Assembly (NCBI RefSeq): GCF_008831285.2
Contig: NC_045147.1
Location: 20,340,581-20,404,580 of the forward strand
Direction of reading: 5' to 3'
Source: Nymphaea colorata
Taxonomy: Eukaryota > Streptophyta > Magnoliopsida > Nymphaeales > Nymphaeaceae
Length of the DNA: 64,000 nt
Of the stretch, positions 48,458 to 62,170 are shown piece by piece; within the stretch, counting starts at the first letter, position 1, and each line of letters opens with the position of its first letter. The translations under genes and the position numbers were made by a program. Below the pieces are notes generated by a model. The model did no database searches, had not been told where the DNA came from, and worked only from the letters and a program-made list of their open reading frames with translations.

Positions 48458-51400
48458 TCACTGGATGTCGTGGAATGACGGCAGGACAGCAATAAGGGGA
48501 TCCCCATATCCAACTGGCTCTGCAGATGGTTCAAAAGTTAAATTGAGTATAGAGGAAACCAAATAAAATCTTATAAGCTAAAAATGATTACCTCCTTCTT
48601 TGTATAGAAGCTTAATGACCTCCCCAGCCACGTCTGACTGCTCAGAAGTAGAAGAAGTGCATTCAGCGAGAGAAAGAGGGAGTTAAAGTCACGTCCATAT
48701 CCACTTTTTAGGTGAAAGAAACATCAAAAGCGTGATGCATCAAAATGTCTAGAACTTGCAGGCCTATAATTGTCGTTCTTTTTCTGGGTGAGGACTGTGG
48801 AGGGGTGGCACCACAATATCAATAACATAAATATAGCAGATAAGTACCAATTTAAAAATTTCACTCCATCCAACCAGCAGGTAGAAAGATAGACATAAAA
48901 TAGCAAGCTTCATTTCTGGAGTCACAACCCCACTGCATATACCTTAGATTTTTATTTTGTTAACTAAGTATGCACGTGTTTAGATCTACAATAATGAGAA
49001 AGGAGCAGCTAGGAATGCCAGTTGAATGGAGTTGCTGATGAATCTAGAAGATTGTGTCCATGAGATGCACTTTTAATTCAATAGAAAAAGGAAAAAAGAG
49101 AAAAACACTCCGTATTTGTATGTATCTTTAACAAATCAGGTGTCCACAGCCATGTGAAACAAAGAAAGATAACCACAAAATTGACTATGAGGGTAATAAA
49201 ATCACCTTCACAGGCAGCTCTGTGCCAAACTGGTCCAGATATCCAATTACCTGCCCTTCCTTGATCGTATCCCCCTGTTTATTTAAAACAAAACAATGTT
49301 TAACACACTGAAAATTAATGATTCTTGCAAAAAGTGAAGTAGAATATAGAGAAAGATCCCAAGCAAATGAAGCAATTAATGTGAAAATTTTACAAGTAAT
49401 TTCCAAATTATCTTTCAGGAAGAGAACAAAATTTCTTCTTAGGCAAAAATCCTTCTCTTTGGCATTTACAGAACAAGTGCATGCAAAAAGACGGCTACCA
49501 CTTAGCTATGAACTGTTTCTAAACCTGAGAAAATTACTGCAACAAAAGCATATGCATTTGAATACCTCTTTACATATGGGCGCTTGTTTCTTCCCTTTAA
49601 TTGTTCTTCCTCGACGAAATGAGCCAACCTGATATATGGATGAATGCATTACTTAGATTAACACCTGCTACAACCAGAAAAGTACTAGAATACAAACACA
49701 TACCGTAGGAGAATGTACTAAGACATATGCATTAGTTCCAATCCCATTTAGAGCTGCAAGTTTTGAAGCTTTGGCTGGTGGAGCTTTTGCAAATGGATTT
49801 GCTGAAGAAGGGGAGGATTTCTCTGGTGTAGCTGGTGGTGAAGGAGCACCAGAGTCAACCATTGGCTCAGATGGTATAGGTGGTACAGTGACGGGGGATA
49901 CAATATGTGATGGAGCTCTTGCTGATGCTATATCCCTTTTGAGATGCATCTCAAAGTTCCCCACCTGCAGAAACATATAGGATGTGATGGAATGGAACCC
50001 TAACGATAGATAGAGATTAAGCCACAAGTCCATTCAAACAACACTATATCCATGTAAAACTTCAAAAATTAACATTTATACCAGAAAACAAGCCCAAAAT
50101 TTGAGAATTAATTAGCCGAAACATTTTCATTTGGAAAGAACTATCGCACAAGGCAAAAGCTGTTTATAATCCATATGCATATACAAAAGTGTGTAATTGC
50201 TTCATGCTTTTAAAGGAAAATGCCAAAATTTGTACAGTCAATGTAAGATCGCAGAACAATTTTTTTCATAGCTTGCATGGTAGAAACTAAGTGACTGACG
50301 TGCAGTCAAAAACTTCCTAGATATTGCCTAGTATATCTGAGCAGCCATATTCTTTCACCTAACTTGCTGACAAGCAGAGAAACTTATCTAACTAAATGTA
50401 CTACCAACTCAAAAAGAATCCCCAACTATGTGAAAGTTCAAAAGCCTCCTCATGAGAATTAAGGTTATAAAATTAACCTAAGACATGTGAATAAATACTT
50501 AAAATTTAAGCTCTGCAATATATGCATATACAAAAGTGTGTAATTGCTTCATGCTTTTAAAGGAAAATGCCAAAATTTGTACAGTAAGATCGCAGAACAA
50601 TTTTTTTCATAGCTTGCATGGTGGAAACTAAGTGACTGACGTGCAGTCAAAAACTTCCTAGATATTGCCTAGTATATCTGAGCAGCCATATACTTTCACC
50701 TAACTTGCTGACGAGCAGAGAAACTTATCTAACTAAATGTACTACCAGCTCAAAAAGAATCCCCAACTATGTGAAAGTTCAAAAGCCTCCTCATGAGAAT
50801 TAAGGTTATAAAATTAACCTAAGACATGTGAATAAATACTTAACCTTTAATTTAAGCTCTGCAATATTGGTCTCATCACAAACTTCCAACATCAATGCCT
50901 GTAGATAAAACCACACCCATGTGAATTACATGACTTGGCAGATCTGGCAAACAAAACTGTGAAGAAAGTGTTGACAGAGAGCAAGCAATACAACTCCAAG
51001 AAATATAACATAATATTAATAGGATAACAGTATAGTATATATACGTTACAGTATTGGCCAACAAGTTATACCTCAAACCCACTAGGAAATGTTGTTTTGT
51101 TCAGGTTCCGCTTATTCTGACCCTCTATACTCTTCTCTGAGATACCTACTGAGATAGATTAAGATACATGAGAAAGTGCATAACACTAAAAATTGTGATA
51201 CACCATATGTTGTAGGGAAAGGTTAAAATTATAGTTGTCCTCAAAGAGAGGGGTGTTAAAAGACAACCGGTTCAAAGATGAATATAACCAGATTGCGAAA
51301 GCTAAAGATCAAGAATAAACTCACTGTCAGATGTTACCCCTTGTGAAGTTTCTGAGGCCTTTATAGGAAGCAAGAATGCGCTTTTGTTGTTCATTGTTGA

Positions 51401-52842
51401 AGAGATCAACGAGCCACCAAAACGTTGGGATGAATTATGGGACCAAACGTTAACTGTATATCGTACACTAGACATACCATAGAATGAAAAGGGGCGTACT
51501 TTTGTGCCGCAAAACCCTGTGTTTCATAGTGAAATAAACAGTCAGCAGTGCAGTAATTTGAACCAAATTACACATACAAAGCACAAAGCAATAATGTTAA
51601 CTGGCTACAGGCAAGCAAAACAAGAATGACAGAACGGTAGGCACTATTGATGACAATGAAGACCAGATTTGTTCCTCATCCATAACATAATAACGAGAAA
51701 AGTTTTTCAGATTAGAATTTCCTTTTCATGAAAGTTCGCAAAATGACAAAATAGAAAACGTAATGAAAGTGGAAAAAGGTTACGACTTCAGCACGGTGGG
51801 TAGGAGTGGGGGACAAGAGACTTACGCCACAGGAAGATATCAATCCCCAGATAAGCAGCAATCTTTTGACCGAGGTACTAAAAATACTCACCGAAGCTAA
51901 AGTTTATTGTCACAGAAAAGAAAATCACCACATGAACGTCAAAAAAGCCAAGTAACGAAAAAATATGTCAGACTAAACAAAAACTAGCTGAACTAGCTGC
52001 TTCCCGTTCCCACATCGTCAACTTCAGCTTTCTCAAATAGAGAGCGAGAGAGAGAGAGAGATAGAGAAAGATGAACTTCCTCACCACATCTTAAGTTCTA
52101 ATCTGTACAAATTAACTTTTCATTCTCCTGCCATGACAATCCCATGAAGCCCGGAGGTCATGTATTTTGGTAAGATTATGACCTTTTGTTTCTTTCATTT
52201 CCATGAATACTCTGTCTGCACTTTGCACATTATGCATAGAAGATTATTATGGCAAGGAAAAGGACTTCCTGACACGAACTGTGATAAGGTTCAACAAAAC
52301 CAGTCAAAAGGCTGATGGGGACCTTTCTTTGGCCTTAATGAATGAAAATGTTATCTCTTGATCTCATCCAACCTTCATGATTATTGCTTCATTCATTTGT
52401 GGGCAGCCATCTTCTGCCCTCCTAATTAGCGGTATGCACCAAATGCAACCTGGACGAATAGTTATTAAGAATGGCAGATCTTCAACATTGCGAAACTAAC
52501 GATGTCGTCTTCTGTAATCGAGCTCGACATTCCAAAATGCAAGACGACGACAATGAAGAACATCAAGGAACCTCTGAAATCCTAAACCGTTGCAATTATC
52601 TGGGATTAATGCTGACATGTGATGAATCTAAAGTGTGACCAATAAATCGACAACCATCGCACCAATTTCTACTGAAAAAAATGGTAGCGATTTAGTTTGC
52701 TACAAGTGACAAGTCGAAGAGACATGAAGAAAGGGAATGCAAAAGGGAAATCAACAAGAAAACATGCGAGCTCAGAGGAGAATGGAAAACCCCGCATCCA
52801 AGAACAATACAAGAGAAAAGGTGAGGGCCTCCATTGTTTGAG

Positions 52843-52892
<50 letters not shown>

Positions 52893-52930
52893 TTACCTTG
52901 AGCTGAAGAGAGCGCAGCAGAGGCTTCCAT
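48458..52930 (-). CDS. BADC: BADC: biotin/lipoyl attachment domain-containing protein, plastid ACCase regulator
   Basis: Nine exons with GT-AG borders and matching phases give 263 codons: 52897-52930, 51325-51453, 51072-51145, 50845-50898, 49704-49964, 49566-49628, 49206-49274, 48592-48637 and 48458-48519. Residues 1-45 are Ser-rich and fit a plastid transit peptide. ALMLEVCDETNIAELKLKVG and FEMHLKRDI lie at 80-105. A Pro/Ala/Ser-rich linker follows, and a biotinyl-like domain spans about 183-263 (GDTIKEGQVIGYLDQFGTEL, GYGDPLIAVLPSFHDI at the end). At the position of the biotinylated Lys in BCCP (motif AMKM) it has GYLDQ, with no Lys. That is the mark of BADC, which replaces BCCP in heteromeric acetyl-CoA carboxylase and lowers plastid fatty-acid synthesis. 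The gene appears intact. Intron 4 carries a tandem duplication that includes part of exon 4. Confidence 0.93.
50175..50867. repeat. 347-bp tandem duplication in a BADC intron
   Basis: Copy 1 starts at 50175 and copy 2 at 50522, both with ATGCATATACAAAAGTGTGT. They are nearly identical, with about 11 bp missing from copy 2 (near 50585) and about 7 bp missing from copy 1 at the donor. The end of the unit, in minus orientation, includes the last 23 or so bases of exon 4 (50845-50867). In copy 1 the donor sequence AAAGGTTAAG is destroyed. Confidence 0.93.
52846..52889. repeat. (GA)n microsatellite beside the BADC exon 1 donor
   Basis: A (GA)n run of about 44 bp is separated by only one base from the GTAAGC donor of exon 1 (52891-52896). 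In the transcript it is a (CU)n tract at the very start of intron 1. Confidence 0.95.
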
Positions 52931-54462
52931 GATGGATCTCAGAAAGAGGCTTTACAAGCTTCCTCACTCACACACTGCCCTCACTTTCTGCCTTCTGCAA
53001 GTGGGTATGTCGAAAAACGAGAAGAACCAAAAACCTGAGCGAGAGATAGAGAGTGGAGATGGAAACGGTTGGATGGATCGTCGTAAACTCCGCCGCCCCC
53101 ACCCTTCCTCTCTTTCTTCCGTCCCCTCCCACCTGTCCCTTCCGGAGGCCTTGGGGATGACGTCAAATCCAACCAAGATCATGACCTCCGGGCTTCCGCA
53201 AAATCATGAACTTCGTCACCTTCTTCGTGAAAGAATACAACTCGCCGCTGGGCACTGGGCAGCGGACAAGAACTCGATCGTAGGCGTGAATAAATTTCGG
53301 ATTCTCAAAAGTGGTAAAACACGTTTTGCAGAAGCCATGAAACCAAATGATGATTAAATTTTTTTGAATCCACAAATGTTAACATATAATCGGATACTTC
53401 CATGAGTTCTCTAAGATGACTCGTCAAAAGCTACTTAGAAATATTACCTTTACTTTGTTGGGGAGTTTTTCTGCATCGAGCGGATCAACCTTCGTGATCA
53501 TTTCCGAAAAACATTTCACCTTCCAGACACTACACTTGATCTTGCCAAAATGCCAAGAAAGATATGAAAAAAAAGCCTTTCACTGAAAAATTTTAAATGA
53601 AGGCTTGAAAGGAATCTCCACTAATTTGATAGCCAAATCTTTTTCTCGACGTTATTTTCCATTAAATTACAATATTATTATTTTTACTCGCACAATTTCT
53701 ATTTTGCTCTTTAAACAGTAAGAATATGATTTAATGTAAAAGACAATCACAAAAAAAATTTTTTTTTTTCCAAAAGTACCAACTTTATTAAAAGAATCTC
53801 ATTTCACTTTTTAAAATTAAAAGGAAAATGTAGAATAAAATATAAATCTTTCTTTATTTTAGTGCTTGTTAGTGTTTCATGAATTTACCTTAAAGGTTAG
53901 AATAGATTTGTCAAACACTTGTTCTAATGCTCCACAAATATGTCACTGCTCCACAAATATGTCACTTTGAGGCAGGTTTATAGAACATTTACATAATGTT
54001 TTGCTGCCACCTCTAAATATGCCAACTTGTCCACTTGAAAAAAAAAAAAAAAACAACTGAAGTATTAAAAACCTAGCATGTGCCAAATTGCAGTATTTGC
54101 ATGTCATATATTAAGTTTGATTGCTTGAATCAGTTATGCAAGTAATCTACCAAGCAACCATGTCACGTAAACGACTAGAAGAGCTATGAGAAACTTGAGA
54201 TGCCTACTGCTTTGCTTATCAATGAATAATATTTATGGTTGCCATGTTTTCACCGGTAGTATCATCATTTATGGTTGCCTTTATTTTTTCACCAGTAGTA
54301 TCCTTTTTCACTTATTTTTTGTTGGTCATTCTCTCACACAAATTTTGTATTAATAACATTTTCCAAAGATTTACGATGAAAACTTTCATCTTGATCTTCT
54401 TCCATTAGGGATGTTAGTATATTCTCTATTATCCGATCGAACCATTCTAAAAAAATTAGACA

Positions 54463-54496
<34 letters not shown>

Positions 54497-55611
54497 ATTG
54501 AGAAATCGGATCAAATTTGAATTTAAGTCATTTCATCCGATCAGATTCAAATTCAGATTTGGATATATCAGATACAGATTCAGACCAAATTTATTCAAAT
54601 TCAGAAGTGAATGTAAAATTTGGATCGAATTCGGATTATAGAATCGAATTTGATTTTAATTCTTATCCGAATATATGAAAAAGTATGTCCGATTTAAATA
54701 GCTCCCATATCAAAAAAGGACAAATACAAATGAATGAGATATTGAGATTCCGTATGCATTACGCGGAAATATTATCAGACCTAATAATATTTCCCACTCT
54801 CCTAAAGCAAAGCGTATATCAGATCCTATATCTCCTATGCTGTTAAAGTGTTTTGCAGATGTCAGTCTAACCCGGGCATTGGGAACGAAGTTCTCACTTT
54901 GTACAGTTAAAATTAACGATGAAAGACTCCGGACTAACGAAGGGGCTCAATCCGAAAGACCGAACCCTATTCTTTTGTAAATAAATATCATTCCTTTAAA
55001 GAAATAGTTTAAAGGATTAGTTTTTTGGCAGTTTCATGAATCTATCTAGCTCAAATATTGGAATAACAAAGATCGGAATGGATTCATAAAACACTAAAAT
55101 TAATCTGCCCCAATCACCCCATTTTTAAGATTTATGGAGCACTTGAATACACTTGAGTGTTCATTCTAAGCGTTGTCTAAGTAAAGAGACTACCCAAGTT
55201 GATTTTACTCGAGAGTTGCCAAAGGAAACATGGCTTTTCTCATATCTTTGGAACAAAAATCATTTTTATACGCTATAGCTTTTGCGCTCTTACCCATTCA
55301 TATGCTTCAGAGCTTGGCAAATGTTTGTTGATCACGAGTTTTGATTTACTTGGAATCTTGATATCTTGGATGATTATGTATGAAAGGAACATGATGAGCT
55401 TTAATATAAGAAGAGCAGCCACTTAGAAAGGAGAAGAGAAGAAAATAACTCTGCCAAACCATCGCCGACGATGAAAATTAGGTGTCCTCCATAGCCCTTG
55501 ATTCTACCTCCAGGGATGTGGGCACAGAGTGCGTTTATGTCCTACCAACAACCCAAATCCGAGCTTAAATTACAAGCGATCAACAATCACAAAACCCAAG
55601 AAGCTAGCTCA
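52931..55611. other. Intergenic, no gene recognised; TA microsatellite
   Basis: The first 200 bp is probably the BADC promoter and 5' leader. A plus-strand frame at 52929-53357 (142 codons) overlaps it and resembles nothing I know. A (TA)n run lies at 54465-54493, followed by repetitive (A)TTCAAATTC-type words to about 54640. Short A-runs and T-runs occur around 53750 and 54038. Confidence 0.45.
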
Positions 55612-57062
<1,451 letters not shown>

Positions 57063-59646
57063 TTGCTTATACTTCTCCGACTTCCCCCTGTCTTTGGACT
57101 TGATCGCAACAAAAGACTCTGCTTCTCGACTGCAGAGCGCAGGGTTTGCATTTGATGTGAGAGTTGGAAGAACGAAGGCACCTTTTCCAGAATAGACACG
57201 TAAGCTTGTAACGTGTTGAACAGGGCTCAACGTGTAAGGTAGAAAACTGATGCTTTCAGCTTCGTCTCACACGCGGCGAGAGATATGTACGATGAAGAAA
57301 AAGGATACAGGGAGCTGTTGGAAGGGGAGAAATGACACGGGCAGTAATGGATCTCACTGATCTTTGATATTTCGTTTCTTTGACTCATCCTTATTTTCAT
57401 GTTTGTCTTTATCGTTTTTTATGTTTGAATTCTAACATAATTTGATCTAAAGAACCGCGAGGAAGTACAGAACCCGTTCATCTTTCTGGATTTTGACATT
57501 TAGGTTCCAGCAACTATTAGGAATCCTGCAAGTTTGAGGGCACCTGCAAAACTTGCTGTATTGACGGTTATCGATTAAAAGGTCTACAGACAGGAAAGAT
57601 GAGACCATCCAAAATACAGAGAGGAAAGATGAAGCAACCACTTCCTTCAGCCTAACCTGCTTCATCACTTTCATGTGAGCAAATAAAATGAATGAGGTCA
57701 GACTTCAGATGTTCAATTTGAAGAGGGTCAACAGTTGAATAATACCTAAATTATATATCCGTTGGCATAATCACTACGATAGGCCTATGAGGATATGTGA
57801 GAATCATTTTTCAAGTCCAGGTGAGGATTATTCTGGAAAGGGCCGTTCCTCACGACGCCATCACAGGAGACAGATTCGTTCTAGGAAAAGTAATCTAATT
57901 TTAGAAGCCAGAGGCCTCATTCTAAACCCCGTTTCCTCACATAATTATCAGACAGGTCTACGTTCCCGGCTTTAATAAGCAGTTTCAGACAAGCTTGTTG
58001 AGTCGTGGCAAAAAGAATTCCCGACGACTTTCTCAGGCACAGATGCCTACTTCTGATCAGGTGAGAATCCAATTCATGGCGGATCCTCTTCCTTGCAAAA
58101 AAGACCCCCTTTCATGGGAAATTGCGTTTATGAAGGGGTTGCTGGAGCATCGTTTTCTTGAAAAAAACTAAGGCCTTGCATTTAGTGAGTTGGTTCCTCA
58201 CCCGCTTCCGACGCTCTGTTTCATCTACCATGAGAAAAAGATTCCAATTTCAGTTAAAAAGTGGGCCTTTTTTACGAGAAAAGGATCGACAGGAATGCCT
58301 TTTCAATGGATTCACCTTAGACAATCCGTGGAAAGAAAGCCCATAATTTTGCAGTATCATTCACGCTGCAAAGGCGGCTTTGGCTGTAAAGGAGAAAGAG
58401 AAGGCTGGCATGATGAGTGTTGAATGAGGGAGGATTCGGTCACTTTGTATCATTTACGAGCCTATAAATTAAGCAAGATGCATGGGAATCAGGCTTCTGC
58501 CATCCAGCTGCACGTGGGTCTATCAAGACGGCGAATCCGACACTTGAAGAGCAGATTGCAAAATCTATGAGCAAACTTTTGTTATCTGTTATTTTAAAGG
58601 ATCATGTTTCTGCCATGAATGTAACTCTTAAATAGAGCCCAAACACACCGCAAATTCTTCCATTTACAGGGTTTAAAGTTTGGGAGCTCTTCAAATATAT
58701 ATAGTTTTTGGAGTTTCCTGTGTCTTTTTAGCCGCAGCGACTTGGTTTGATTTCGATTTCATATAAGAATTTAGCTGGTCTGGGTTCAGACCATGTGCAG
58801 AAGCAGATAAAGGGTAATGAATTTCCATGGCCACAAAAGCACCGACACAGTAGCGCACATCCCAGATCCCTCAAAAGCCACTTATTCCAAAGCCATTATT
58901 TAATACACAACGTGCTATGCTTGAACAGATGGGGAGCTTCACATCTCAATACGGCCAACTTATTCCCAGGACCCCACACCCCAATCATTTTCATGCCGCG
59001 TTTGGCGACTGTCACTTGGATACTCGAAAATTTTCTGTCAATTTATCAAACAAGAAAAAACCTTCGATCTTAATATCTCCTTTAGAGAATATTTTATTTA
59101 CAAGTACAACCCTGATCAGCAATAAATAAGAAAAAACAAGAAACTTAAAAGCCTTTTTATCATGAAGCAATACAAAACCCTAGTGAGCAAAAAAGGGTAA
59201 CACAAGAATTTTAGGAAGAAGCATTCACATCACATTGGAAGGAACATGTTCAAATAATGTAAGAGTGTGCGCCCTTCACCTCGGTTCTGAAAGTATTTGA
59301 AATGAACTCTTGCAAAGAGAAAAAGCATACATTTGATCAAATATACATGAACCAGTTCAGATTATCAGAACCATAGTTGTGATAAAACTTTTATAAAAAA
59401 CTGTAAGAACGGTTGACACTTTCACGAGAAGAATGTGATGGAATGAAAGAGATCTGTCGGGTCTTTTAGCCACAACATGACATCTCTCCAATTTTAACAA
59501 GTATTAACATGTTAATTTTCAAAACCAATTTTTTGTTTTCTTTGTATATGTATCCAACAATTACAAAAGAAACAGGGGGATTATTACATGGGTTGTAAAA
59601 GTAAAGTACAACACTGACATATTCACCTGAAACAATGAGAAAGACA
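57063..59646. other. AKR upstream region and intergenic DNA; an unassigned open frame
   Basis: The AKR frame stays open upstream to about 57270 without an ATG. From about 57984 to 58170 (plus strand) a frame reads TSLLSRGKKNSRRLSQAQM and then IQFMADPLPCKKDPLSWEI, ending in a TAA. It follows a TTTCAG. Its composition looks protein-like, but I do not recognise it. The frame at 57787-57975 is Arg/Ser-rich. These may be remains of a retroelement or gene fragment. Nothing is identified in 58450-59646. Confidence 0.35.
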
Positions 59647-59694
59647 CCATCCTATGTGACTCCTTCACCACCATCCTATGTGACTCCTTCACCA
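59647..59694. repeat. 24-bp tandem duplication spanning a stop codon
   Basis: The unit CCATCCTATGTGACTCCTTC plus ACCA occurs twice without mismatch (59647-59670, 59671-59694). On the minus strand each copy begins TGG-TGA, so the methyltransferase stop codon is duplicated; the protein itself is not changed. Confidence 0.95.
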
Positions 59695-61263
59695 CCACTG
59701 ATGAACTAAAACACCATTGTCTCTTAAAGAAGTAAATATATGCAAACATTCAGAGTATGTTTTCTGATACTTCTTAGTCCTCTCAGGGCTGCTTCTCTGC
59801 CACCGATTGTAATGGCACTCCAGGAAGATCTCATCGATCAGGCATATCGCCCCCGTCTCGATCAATCTGGGGATGAGGTCGAATTCAGCACCCTCCACAT
59901 CCATCTTCATCACAACGAAATCGACCTCACTCACAGTCCCCATTAGCCATTCTGCAAAATCAAACCCCTGAACCTTCATCACTTCTTTTGATTCCCCTTC
60001 CTTCCCAGTCTGCTCCCCAACAGGCTTAATTCTACCCATTCCTCTTCCCTTCTCCCCATTAGCAGCCCCACCACCATCGACCTCAAACAGCAGTGTTTCA
60101 TTCCTCAACCATGCAGCGTAAGGCAAGAGCTGCACCCCCTTCTTCTTCCCATACTCTTCATGGAATGCATGGTCCGCTTCGATCGCAAAAACCTCGAATG
60201 TCCTGTTCTGCACAGGATACTGCTTTCTGAACCAACCTCCAATGCTTGATCCGTAGGACCTCGCACCAACGTCTACGTATATGTACCTACGCTTATAGGC
60301 GATGCCCACCATTGACGAAAGGTACCTAATATTTTTGATGTTTCTCTTCAATGTGAGCCATGGTTTTAGTGGCTCTTCCATGATCAGAGGCTCCGCCTTT
60401 TGGACGAATTCCTTCTTCCATGCAGGAACAGAGCAGATGCTGCTATTATTGTTTGAATTGACATCGCCGGGGGCCACATTTCCGGCCCCGCTGCGACCGT
60501 CAAGAAGAATATGCTTCTTCAAAATGAATTCCGTAAAAGAACCAGACTGACTACTCCTCAGAGCTCTACAGCAATCGAATAAACCTAACAAAGAATTTAG
60601 GCTATATGTATCTTTGACGGCAAGAGCATGGATTACCGCTATCCCTCCTGGCCTGAGCGTCCGTCCAATCTCTCTGGCGAAGACCGCAGCATCCTTCGGC
60701 CTCGAATCAATCCCGCCCTGTCCGGCGAAAACGAGACCGAAGGTCCCCTCTTCGAAAGGCAGGCGACGGAACGGGTCGCCCGAGAGAACGAGCGGTCGGC
60801 TCGGTTTCTTCCCTACGCCGATGGAATCGACCACCCCAATCTCCTTCAGGGCGAGGACCTGCTGGGCTGCCGCCTCCTCCCCGTCGCCTGCAGCAATGAC
60901 GAGCGTCTTCGACGCGGCTGAGAGAAGGCCTTCGCGGGTAAGGTTCTGGAAGAAAGCGGAGTAGGCATGGATCCCCTGCCTCCACTCCTTGCTGGTCCAT
61001 AGCTTCCGAACGGCAGCATCGACTGCGAATTGCTCCGCTGTGGCCGATGAGTGCGACGGTTGATCGAGGTTGAGCTTCCGTGAGGCAGAGAGAAAACAGA
61101 AATCGCCGGAGTCGCAGGAGAAGCCAGCTCCGTCCTGAAAAGAGGCGGTGGTCGATATGACGTACATGAATCGGAGGAGAGCAATGACGACGCCGATAAC
61201 GAGGATGCGGACGACGGCGTTTCGGAGAGGCTTGGTCACTTTGTGACCTCCCAACGGCTCCAT
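59689..61263 (-). CDS. FkbM-type SAM-dependent methyltransferase, membrane anchored
   Basis: A single exon encodes 524 residues from the ATG at 61261-61263. The frame is open further upstream, but MEPLGGHKV followed by a membrane segment is the natural start. One membrane helix lies at about 16-37 (VVRILVIGVVIALLRFMYVI), so it is likely a type II protein of the endomembrane system. A first Rossmann-like region covers about 119-215 (TLVIAAGDGEE, LRPGGIAVIHAL). The FkbM methyltransferase domain lies at about 325-485, with YVDVGARSYGSS, FAIEADHAFHEEY and VVMKMDVEGAEFDLI as its motifs. Plants have a small family of these two-part proteins whose substrate is, to my knowledge, not established. Length and motifs are complete, with no frameshift. 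The 3' end overlaps the 24-bp duplication. Confidence 0.88.
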   Translation of the reverse strand: MEPLGGHKVTKPLRNAVVRILVIGVVIALLRFMYVISTTASFQDGAGFSCDSGDFCFLSASRKLNLDQPSHSSATAEQFAVDAAVRKLWTSKEWRQGIHAYSAFFQNLTREGLLSAASKTLVIAAGDGEEAAAQQVLALKEIGVVDSIGVGKKPSRPLVLSGDPFRRLPFEEGTFGLVFAGQGGIDSRPKDAAVFAREIGRTLRPGGIAVIHALAVKDTYSLNSLLGLFDCCRALRSSQSGSFTEFILKKHILLDGRSGAGNVAPGDVNSNNNSSICSVPAWKKEFVQKAEPLIMEEPLKPWLTLKRNIKNIRYLSSMVGIAYKRRYIYVDVGARSYGSSIGGWFRKQYPVQNRTFEVFAIEADHAFHEEYGKKKGVQLLPYAAWLRNETLLFEVDGGGAANGEKGRGMGRIKPVGEQTGKEGESKEVMKVQGFDFAEWLMGTVSEVDFVVMKMDVEGAEFDLIPRLIETGAICLIDEIFLECHYNRWQRSSPERTKKYQKTYSECLHIFTSLRDNGVLVHQWW

Positions 61264-62170
61264 TTGCTGTAAAAAGAGAAACCGAAAAGGAGGAAAAACA
61301 GAAAAAAGAGAAAATGGGATTGCTGTCAAAAAGAAGAAAGAAGAATTAGCTTTCTTTTTCTTTGATTGCTTTCTTGGGTATCTGTTTATCTGTACAGATT
61401 CAAAAGAGAAAGGAAGAAAACAGGAAATTCGATGGTTATCGGGAGCAGAATCGAGCAGAGGTATGGTTGGCTCCAACGAGAGAAGGAGGGAGGAGGGAGG
61501 GAGAAGCGATTCGATTCCACAAAACGACTGCCAGGGAGAAAGGATCCATGGCTTCTCTTTCCCACCTTCGTTCCCCTTATCACCTCGGCATTGCTCCGCC
61601 CGGTTTTTGCTCTTTCTATGGACAGCATGCACCTATGAGGCTATGAAGGAGGGGAAGGGAAGGAGGGGAAGGCATGCCTCATATAATATCATTTTGGGTA
61701 GTTGGTAACGGTAAAGGGGTTTGTTGAACAAGGGTAGTTACTCTTCTTCTTATTATATATTACGAACATAATTTTTAACATGCTTTGTGAGTAGATGGTA
61801 TCTATTCTGGACACATATGGCAAGATCAATGGCGCGTTTAATTGGTAAGAAAAGTGAGATTTCATAAAGGAAGGGAGGAGGAAGGAGACGAGAAAAGTGG
61901 GATTTCATATAGGAAGGAGACGAGAAGAGCGATCGGTGGCGGATCTCCAGCTGGGTATGACGGAGACGCAAATCCGCGGACGCAAAGGAGGGGGGCGATA
62001 GATAAAACGAAATATAGAACAAAGGAGAAGCAAGACAAGAAAAACAATGAAGTCAATGGATAAATGAAAGAGAGAGGTCCTTTCCTTTCTCCGTCGTCTT
62101 CCGTTACCTTTCCCTTCAAAAAAAACCTTTCATGGTATCCTAGTCCTACGGTCCAAGCCGAAGAAACGAG
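61264..62170. other. Methyltransferase 5' region, no further gene
   Basis: This is probably the promoter and 5' leader for the minus-strand methyltransferase. It contains purine-rich blocks, including two imperfect repeats (AAAAGTGAGATTTCATAAAG at 61851 and AAAAGTGGGATTTCATATAG at 61894). Confidence 0.4.

Noticed and set aside
54465-54660. Possible transposon end with repeated ATTCAAATTC words
   Set aside because: I could not find inverted termini or a target duplication. It is simple AT-rich repetitive sequence of a kind common in plants.
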